A stretch of DNA of 9,742 nt from Fimenecus sp045602655 (GTDB lineage Bacteria > Bacillota > Clostridia > Oscillospirales > Acutalibacteraceae): NCBI GenBank assembly GCA_045602655.1, contig JAZSBY010000116.1, positions 1 through 9,742 on the forward strand, read 5' to 3'. Position 1 is the first letter of the stretch; every line of letters starts with the position of its first letter. The translations under genes were made by a program, and so were the position numbers. This document shows positions 4,495 through 9,742 of this stretch, one piece after another. The notes below the pieces were generated by a model. The model ran no database searches and was not told the DNA's origin. It worked only from the letters and a program-made list of their open reading frames with translations.

Positions 4495-5457
4495 TTATAT
4501 TGAAATTTCATGAGCAATCTTATACATTTCAAGGTCAATTTCCTTCTTCATGTTAAGTGCTTCAAAAATATCATAGTCAACGATTTCATCATGTTTCATA
4601 GCGATAACTCTGTTGCCGATACCTTCTTTAAGAAGTTCAACAGCCTTATAGCCCATAAGGGATGCAGTTACTCTGTCGCGTACTGTTGGATGACCACCAC
4701 GCTGAACATGACCAAGAACAGTTGCTCTTGTTTCAACACCTGTTTCAGCCTCGATGCGTTTTGCCATTTCCTCAACACCACCGATACCCTCTGCAACAAT
4801 AATAATAAAGTGCTTTTTACCTGTTTTCTGTGTTCTCTTCATTCTTTCGATAACATCACGCTGGAAATCATATTCCACCTCAGGAATAAGAATGGTAGTA
4901 GCTCCACAAGCAATACCTGCATTAAGTGCAATATAACCTGCACGTCTGCCCATTACCTCAACAACTGTGCAACGGTCGTGTGATTCAGATGTATCACGAA
5001 GTCTGTCAACCATTTCAAGAACAGTATTCATTGCTGTATCATAACCAATTGTATAGTCAGAACAAGCAATGTCATTGTCGATTGTTCCAGGAACACCAAC
5101 GCAAGGAAGTCCACGAAGTGACAAATCACGAGCACCACGGAATGAGCCGTCACCACCAATTACAACAATACCTTCAAGACCAACATCCTTTGCAACCTTA
5201 AGTGCTTTTTGAAGACCTTCTTCTGTTTTAAATTCAGGACTTCTTGCAGAATAAAGAACTGTACCGCCGCGATTGATAATATTTGATACTGAACGAAGAT
5301 TCACTTCGTACATATCACCCTGCATTAAACCATTATAGCCTCTTCTGATAGCCATAACTCGCATTCCGTTTTCGCATGCTGCACGAACAACAGAACGGAT
5401 AGCCGCATTCATACCTGGAGCGTCGCCGCCGCTTGTAAGAACACCAATTGTTTTCAT
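4495..5457 (-). CDS. pfkA: ATP-dependent 6-phosphofructokinase
   Basis: PfkA phosphorylates fructose 6-phosphate to the 1,6-bisphosphate, the committed step of glycolysis, as a cytoplasmic tetramer. The 320 residues match bacterial PfkA length. Visible motifs, numbered as in E. coli or one later, are GGDAPGMNAAIR (10-21), GGDGS (101-105), TIDND with catalytic D127 (125-129), R162, MGR (169-171), AEG with E223, R244, and HVQRGG (250-255). Gly104 and Gly124 are the ATP-type residues; pyrophosphate-dependent enzymes usually carry Asp and Lys. The effector-site arginines R21 and R25 are present, but the residue aligned with E. coli Glu187 is Thr (GATTILIPE), so ADP activation may differ. I chose ATG 5457 (MKTIGVLTSGGD) over an in-frame GTG at 5466, because AAAGGGTGAG lies at ribosome-site distance from the ATG and the family starts this way. 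It is followed closely by the kinase-like gene. Confidence 0.96.
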   Translation of the reverse strand: MKTIGVLTSGGDAPGMNAAIRSVVRAACENGMRVMAIRRGYNGLMQGDMYEVNLRSVSNIINRGGTVLYSARSPEFKTEEGLQKALKVAKDVGLEGIVVIGGDGSFRGARDLSLRGLPCVGVPGTIDNDIACSDYTIGYDTAMNTVLEMVDRLRDTSESHDRCTVVEVMGRRAGYIALNAGIACGATTILIPEVEYDFQRDVIERMKRTQKTGKKHFIIIVAEGIGGVEEMAKRIEAETGVETRATVLGHVQRGGHPTVRDRVTASLMGYKAVELLKEGIGNRVIAMKHDEIVDYDIFEALNMKKEIDLEMYKIAHEISI

Positions 5458-5500
5458 TATACTCACCCTTTAATAAGTTTTATATCCACATTGAATGTTA

Positions 5501-5529
5501 ATGATAACACAAGAATTACCAAAATGCAA
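5501..5529 (-). promoter_or_regulatory. Possible promoter upstream of pfkA
   Basis: In the 81-nt gap between dnaE and pfkA, TTGCAT (5524-5529) and TATCAT (5501-5506) lie 17 nt apart on the - strand. The -10 matches the consensus at 5 of 6 positions, but the -35 at only 3 of 6. No hairpin terminator is visible after dnaE, so read-through from the lysA-dnaE transcript is also likely. Confidence 0.35.
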
Positions 5530-5538
5530 TATATTTGG

Positions 5539-8500
5539 TTATTTTTGTAAGATTACATTCTTATCCCCTGCTATTGCTTTTAAATTATTTACAGTAAAAT
5601 CATCAAGACTGATTTTTTTACATGGGAAATACTTTTTACTACTTGAAAAATAGAAATATACAGGCATTTCGCCACTCGGAGAATGGGAAATAATTTCATT
5701 ACACTTTTTATAAATTTCTGACATTTCATTTTCTGTACGAATAAACAAACCTATTTTTTTTACTTGATTTGCTTCTGCTTGTTCAGCAGACTCTGCAAAA
5801 TCTAGAATAATTTTCGCTCTTTCCTCTTCTTTAACTGAAAGACGACCGCCAAGCACCAAAATATTGCCATTATATATAATGTTTGCAAATTTTGAGTAGA
5901 GTTTTGGAAAAACAATCACCTCAACGGAGCCATCTGTGTCTTCAAGGGTTATAAAAGCCATTGTGTCACCATTTTTTGTCTGTTTTTTGGTAACTGTTGA
6001 AATTATACCCATAACTTTAACTGAAGATGAATCAGAATATCTGCTGTAAATATCCGTATCATCAGTTATAATTTCTGCGATTGTATCACATTTTAGTTTT
6101 TTCTTTAACTGTACATATTGCTCCATTGGATGGGAGGAAATATATAGTCCAGTAGTTTCTTTTTCGTACATTAAAAGTGTTTCTAAAGGAAATTCTGCAA
6201 AAGGTTTCATTTTGAATTCTGACGATGTATCACCGTTAAGTAAATCAAAAAAACCAATCTGTCCGTCAAGATTTCTTCGTTTTGTACTATCCAAATCATC
6301 AATAACACTTGCAAGGTTAACAAGCATTTCCTGACGATTACTGCCTAAACCGTCTAACGCACCACTTTTAATTAAACTTTCAACGGCTCGACGATTAAAA
6401 CCCTTGCCGTGAACTCTTTTACAGAACGAATAGAACGATGTGAATTCCCCGTTTCTTTCTCTTTCTGTAATTATCGTATCAATGAAGTCATGACCAAGAT
6501 TTTTGATTGCAAGAAGACCAAACATAATTGCTTTTCTGCCATTTGGTGCAACAGTAAAATTTTTATATGTTAAATTTACATTTGGAGGAAGAATTTCAAT
6601 TCCATTCTTTTTGCAATCATCAATATAATTTGCAATTTTATCAGAGTTATCAAGAACACTCGTAAGTAACGATGCCATAAACTCGCAAGGATAATAGCAT
6701 TTTAAATATGCTGTTCTATAAGCAACAACTGCATAAGCCGCTGCATGGGATTTATTGAAGGCATAGGACGCAAATGATGACATATCGTCAAAAATCTCAT
6801 TTGCAATTTGATTACTAATGCCGTTTTTAGCACAACCATCACAGAAAAATGCTCTTTCTTCTTCCATAACCTTATGCTTCTTCTTTGACATAGCACGACG
6901 AACAATATCTGCCCTACCAAGGGAATACCCTGCAAGAGAACGGAAAATCTGCATAACCTGTTCCTGGTAAACCATACAACCATAAGTAACATCAAGAATG
7001 TTTTTAAGCATTGGTGTTTTGTATCGTATAAATTCAGGATTATGTCTGTTCTGGATATATGAATCAATGGAGTCCATAGGACCCGGTCTGTAAAGTGAGA
7101 TAACGGCAATAATATCTTCGAGGTTAGTTGGTTTAAGTCGCATAAAGACACTTTTCATACCAGAGGATTCACATTGAAAAACACCATCTGTCAAACCATT
7201 GGCGAATAACGCATAAACATTTTTATCGTCGAAAGGAATGTTCTCAATATCAAAATCGGGATTTTTCTGTTTAACCATTTTAACGCAATCGTTAATAACT
7301 GTTAATGTGCGAAGTCCTAAAAAGTCCATCTTGAGCAGTCCCAATTCCTCAATAGTTGTCATTGTGAATTGAGTTAAAACTGATTCATCATTTTTAGCCA
7401 AAGGCACATAGTCACTAACGGGCCTGTCAGTTATCACAATACCTGCTGCATGGGTTGAAGAATTTCGCGGCATACCTTCAACGCTTTTTGCAGTATCAAT
7501 TAGTTCTTTTGTTTTTTCATCACTATCGTAAAGTGCTTTTAACTCTTCACTTTCATTGAGTGCTTTTTCAATAGTAATTCCAAGTGTTCTTGGAATTTTC
7601 TTTGCCACATTATCAACAACAGCATACGGCATACCCATAGCTCTGCCAACATCACGAATGGCGGCACGGGCAGCCATTGTACCAAAGGTTATAATCTGTG
7701 AAACGTGGTCATAACCATATTTATCTATAACATAATCAATAACTTCTTGTCGTCTTTCATAGCAGAAGTCAACATCAATATCGGGCATACTGACTCTTTC
7801 AGGATTTAAAAATCTTTCAAAAATCAAATTGTATTTTATCGGGTCAACATTAGTTATTCCCATACAGTATGCACATATACTACCTGCACCCGAACCACGA
7901 CCAGGACCAACAGGAATCCCTCTATCACGAGCATACTGAATAAAGTCGGCTACAATAAGGAAGTAGTCAACATAACCCATATTCTCAATTACAGATAACT
8001 CATATTCTAGTCTGTCAATATAAAGGGAGTCGGGATTTTCACCATATCTTTTCTTTAATCCCTCATAGCACTTCATTTTAAAATATTCGTAGTGGGAATA
8101 GCCATCGGGAACAATGAAGTTAGGAAGTTTTGTTTTACCAAATTCAAAATCGAAGTTGCACATATCAGCAATCTTTTGAGTATTCTCAATGGCAGATGGT
8201 ATATGGGGAAACAGTGCTCTCATTTCAGCTTCTGATTTCAAATAGAAATTATCGCTTGTAAATTCAAGAGAGTTTTCCTCGTCAACAGTATGGTTAGTGG
8301 CAATGCAAATAAGAATTTTTTGGGTATAAGCATCCTCTTTGTTTACATAATGAACATCATTTGTTGCAACAAGTGGAATACCCGTTTCATTGGAAAGCCT
8401 TATAAGTGCATCACTGACTATTGCCTGCTCAGGTATATCGTGATTCTGCAGTTCAAGGTAATAATGGTCTTTACCAAAAAGATTATTATACCAGAGTGCA

Positions 8501-8970
8501 GTTTCTTTAGCTTTAAGATATTCGCTGTTGAGAATAAGTTTTGGAATTTCGCCTGCAAGACAGGCAGAAAGTGCAATTAGTCCCTCGTGATGCTTTTCCA
8601 AAAGTTCACGGTCAATTCTTGGTTTTGTGTAGAAACCATCTACCCAAGCAGATGATACTAACTTTATAAGGTTTTTATATCCGGTTTCATTTTCACAAAG
8701 TAAAACAAGATGGTGACGATTGGAGTCAACACCATGGACTTTGTCAAATCTGCTACGAGCAGCAACATAAACCTCACAACCAATTATTGGTTTAATATTG
8801 TGTTTTTTTGCTGCTTTATAAAAGTCAACTGCACCAAAAAGATTTCCGTGGTCGGTTATAGCAATAGCATTTTGTCCTCGTTCCTTTGCAACAGAACAAA
8901 GCCTGTCAAGACGGCAGGCACCATCAAGCAAGCTATATTCCGTATGGACATGCAAATGAACGAAAGACAT
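5539..8970 (-). CDS. dnaE: DNA polymerase III alpha subunit, DnaE type
   Basis: This is a 1143-residue replicative polymerase catalytic subunit. Domains in order: PHP (1 to about 210); palm/fingers with GPGRGSGAGS (355-364); catalytic Asp397 and Asp399 in PDIDVDF and Asp549 in KMDFLG; the finger region with YRPGPMDSI and FNKSHAAAYA; a tandem helix-hairpin-helix near 858-876; a clamp-binding motif QIGFF (904-908); and an OB fold (about 984-1060). The C-terminal part is short. All nine PHP metal ligands known from Mycobacterium DnaE1 have counterparts (H7, H9, D16, H41, E66, H86, C137, D205, H207), so the PHP may be a working proofreading nuclease. It lacks the inserted DEDD exonuclease of PolC. 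AAGAGGT (8977-8983) overlaps the lysA stop and sits 6 nt before the ATG, so the two genes form an operon. Whether PolC also exists cannot be told here. Confidence 0.97.
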   Translation of the reverse strand: MSFVHLHVHTEYSLLDGACRLDRLCSVAKERGQNAIAITDHGNLFGAVDFYKAAKKHNIKPIIGCEVYVAARSRFDKVHGVDSNRHHLVLLCENETGYKNLIKLVSSAWVDGFYTKPRIDRELLEKHHEGLIALSACLAGEIPKLILNSEYLKAKETALWYNNLFGKDHYYLELQNHDIPEQAIVSDALIRLSNETGIPLVATNDVHYVNKEDAYTQKILICIATNHTVDEENSLEFTSDNFYLKSEAEMRALFPHIPSAIENTQKIADMCNFDFEFGKTKLPNFIVPDGYSHYEYFKMKCYEGLKKRYGENPDSLYIDRLEYELSVIENMGYVDYFLIVADFIQYARDRGIPVGPGRGSGAGSICAYCMGITNVDPIKYNLIFERFLNPERVSMPDIDVDFCYERRQEVIDYVIDKYGYDHVSQIITFGTMAARAAIRDVGRAMGMPYAVVDNVAKKIPRTLGITIEKALNESEELKALYDSDEKTKELIDTAKSVEGMPRNSSTHAAGIVITDRPVSDYVPLAKNDESVLTQFTMTTIEELGLLKMDFLGLRTLTVINDCVKMVKQKNPDFDIENIPFDDKNVYALFANGLTDGVFQCESSGMKSVFMRLKPTNLEDIIAVISLYRPGPMDSIDSYIQNRHNPEFIRYKTPMLKNILDVTYGCMVYQEQVMQIFRSLAGYSLGRADIVRRAMSKKKHKVMEEERAFFCDGCAKNGISNQIANEIFDDMSSFASYAFNKSHAAAYAVVAYRTAYLKCYYPCEFMASLLTSVLDNSDKIANYIDDCKKNGIEILPPNVNLTYKNFTVAPNGRKAIMFGLLAIKNLGHDFIDTIITERERNGEFTSFYSFCKRVHGKGFNRRAVESLIKSGALDGLGSNRQEMLVNLASVIDDLDSTKRRNLDGQIGFFDLLNGDTSSEFKMKPFAEFPLETLLMYEKETTGLYISSHPMEQYVQLKKKLKCDTIAEIITDDTDIYSRYSDSSSVKVMGIISTVTKKQTKNGDTMAFITLEDTDGSVEVIVFPKLYSKFANIIYNGNILVLGGRLSVKEEERAKIILDFAESAEQAEANQVKKIGLFIRTENEMSEIYKKCNEIISHSPSGEMPVYFYFSSSKKYFPCKKISLDDFTVNNLKAIAGDKNVILQK

Positions 8971-8981
8971 AGTATTACCTC

Positions 8982-9742
8982 TTATTCAGTAACCTTCTTG
9001 TAAAAATCAAAGCAATCAAATGTTGCAAAATAGTCTGCAGGTGTTTCTGCACGACGGATTAAATCAAAACTGCCGTCTTCTTTGAGAAGAATTTCTGCTG
9101 ATTTGAGTTTACCATTGTAGTTATAACCCATAGCAAAACCGTGAGCACCGGTATCGTGGATAAAGAGCAAATCACCCATATCCACCCTTGGTAACATTCT
9201 GTCGATTGCAAATTTATCATTATTCTCACAAAGTGAACCTGTTACATCATATTTGTAGTCGCAAGGCTCATTTTCCTTACCCATAACTGTAATGTGATGA
9301 TATGCACCATAGATTGCAGGACACATAAGATCAACTGCACCGGCATCAACAGCAATGTATTCTTTATGAGTGTGTTTCTCGATAATTGCTCGAGTTACGA
9401 GTGCACCATAAGGAGCAAGCATAAAACGACCAAGCTCAGTGTAAATAGCAACATCCTCCATTCCTGCAGGTACAAGAACTTCGTTATATACTTTTTCAAC
9501 ACCTGCACCGGTTTCGAAAATATCGTTGCCCTCCTGTTCAGGACGATAAGAGATACCGATACCACCTGAAACGTTAATGAATTTGATATGAGCGCCTGTT
9601 TCTTCCTTAAGCTTTACTGCAACTTCAAAGAGAGTTTTTGCAAGTGTTGGATAGTATTCATTTGTAACTGTGTTACTTGCAAGGAATGCGTGAATACCGA
9701 ACTCTTCAACACCCTTTGACTTCATAATTTTGAATGCTTCAA
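8982..9742 (-). CDS. lysA: Diaminopimelate decarboxylase, C-terminal part (gene continues past right edge)
   Basis: LysA decarboxylates meso-diaminopimelate to L-lysine using pyridoxal phosphate. The frame is open to the window edge (EAFKI precedes the Met encoded at 9723-9725), so the ATG there is internal and the true start lies outside. About 252 residues are visible, covering the end of the TIM-barrel and the C-terminal beta domain. Motifs, numbered from the Met at 9725: the glycine-rich phosphate-binding loop SGGIGI (53-58); ELGRF (97-101), where most decarboxylases of the fold have EPGR; CENND (166-170) with the Cys that completes the partner subunit's active site, usually CES.D; and GAHGFAMGYNYNG (193-205). 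This wording fits the longer LysA subgroup found in Clostridia and some other phyla. The stop is 11 nt before dnaE and contributes to its ribosome site. Confidence 0.93.
   Translation of the reverse strand, partial: EAFKIMKSKGVEEFGIHAFLASNTVTNEYYPTLAKTLFEVAVKLKEETGAHIKFINVSGGIGISYRPEQEGNDIFETGAGVEKVYNEVLVPAGMEDVAIYTELGRFMLAPYGALVTRAIIEKHTHKEYIAVDAGAVDLMCPAIYGAYHHITVMGKENEPCDYKYDVTGSLCENNDKFAIDRMLPRVDMGDLLFIHDTGAHGFAMGYNYNGKLKSAEILLKEDGSFDLIRRAETPADYFATFDCFDFYKKVTE

Noticed and set aside
4510..4983. A + strand open frame of about 157 codons opposite pfkA
   Set aside because: It is a shadow of the conserved pfkA frame, rich in Cys, Asn and Ser, with no family resemblance.
5458..5466. GTG at 5466 as the pfkA start (three extra residues)
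   Set aside because: The GTG overlaps the sequence that best serves as the ribosome site for ATG 5457, and PfkA proteins conventionally begin MK.IGVLTSGGD.

Overview
The window is AT-rich, with short intergenic gaps, Shine-Dalgarno sites of the GGAGG type and intrinsic terminators. It carries spoIVB, a clostridial-type dnaE, and a BspA-like leucine-rich-repeat surface protein. Together these point to a spore-forming or spore-derived member of the Clostridia, possibly a gut Oscillospiraceae/Ruminococcaceae-type organism. The class-level assignment is firm; anything finer is inference.

Layout: the 3' end of a UPF0210/PFL-family gene on the + strand (2-754) converges, across a shared bidirectional terminator (773-807), on a - strand gene for a secreted LRR protein with three 76-residue C-terminal repeats (813-2108). 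Positions 2109-2647 hold no convincing protein gene but are dense with signals: a promoter for the LRR gene, a probable small RNA gene on the - strand (promoter 2425-2453, long imperfect hairpin 2310-2419, intrinsic terminator 2251-2286), and a composite of short palindromic interspersed repeats (2478-2585). The rest is on the - strand. spoIVB (2648-3883, probable TTG start) is a monocistronic unit bounded by terminators. A divergent shikimate kinase-like gene (3997-4491) lies 3 nt after pfkA (4495-5457). dnaE (5539-8970) lies 11 nt after the lysA gene, which runs off the right edge (8982-9742).

Transcription, reading right to left: lysA-dnaE form one tight unit. pfkA and the shikimate kinase-like gene form a second, either by read-through or from a promoter at 5501-5529, and it ends at the terminator 3951-3991. 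spoIVB, the putative sRNA and the LRR gene are then three separate units. The core genes cover lysine/peptidoglycan precursor supply, DNA replication, glycolysis and late sporulation signalling. They look like a conserved chromosomal neighbourhood rather than a pathway.

No CRISPR array, tRNA, rRNA, transposase or phage gene was seen. The least explained structure is the 2251-2453 block. It has all three parts of an independent small RNA gene, and its base-pair wobbles favour transcription from the - strand. The divergent active site of the shikimate kinase-like protein is the most interesting protein-level observation.
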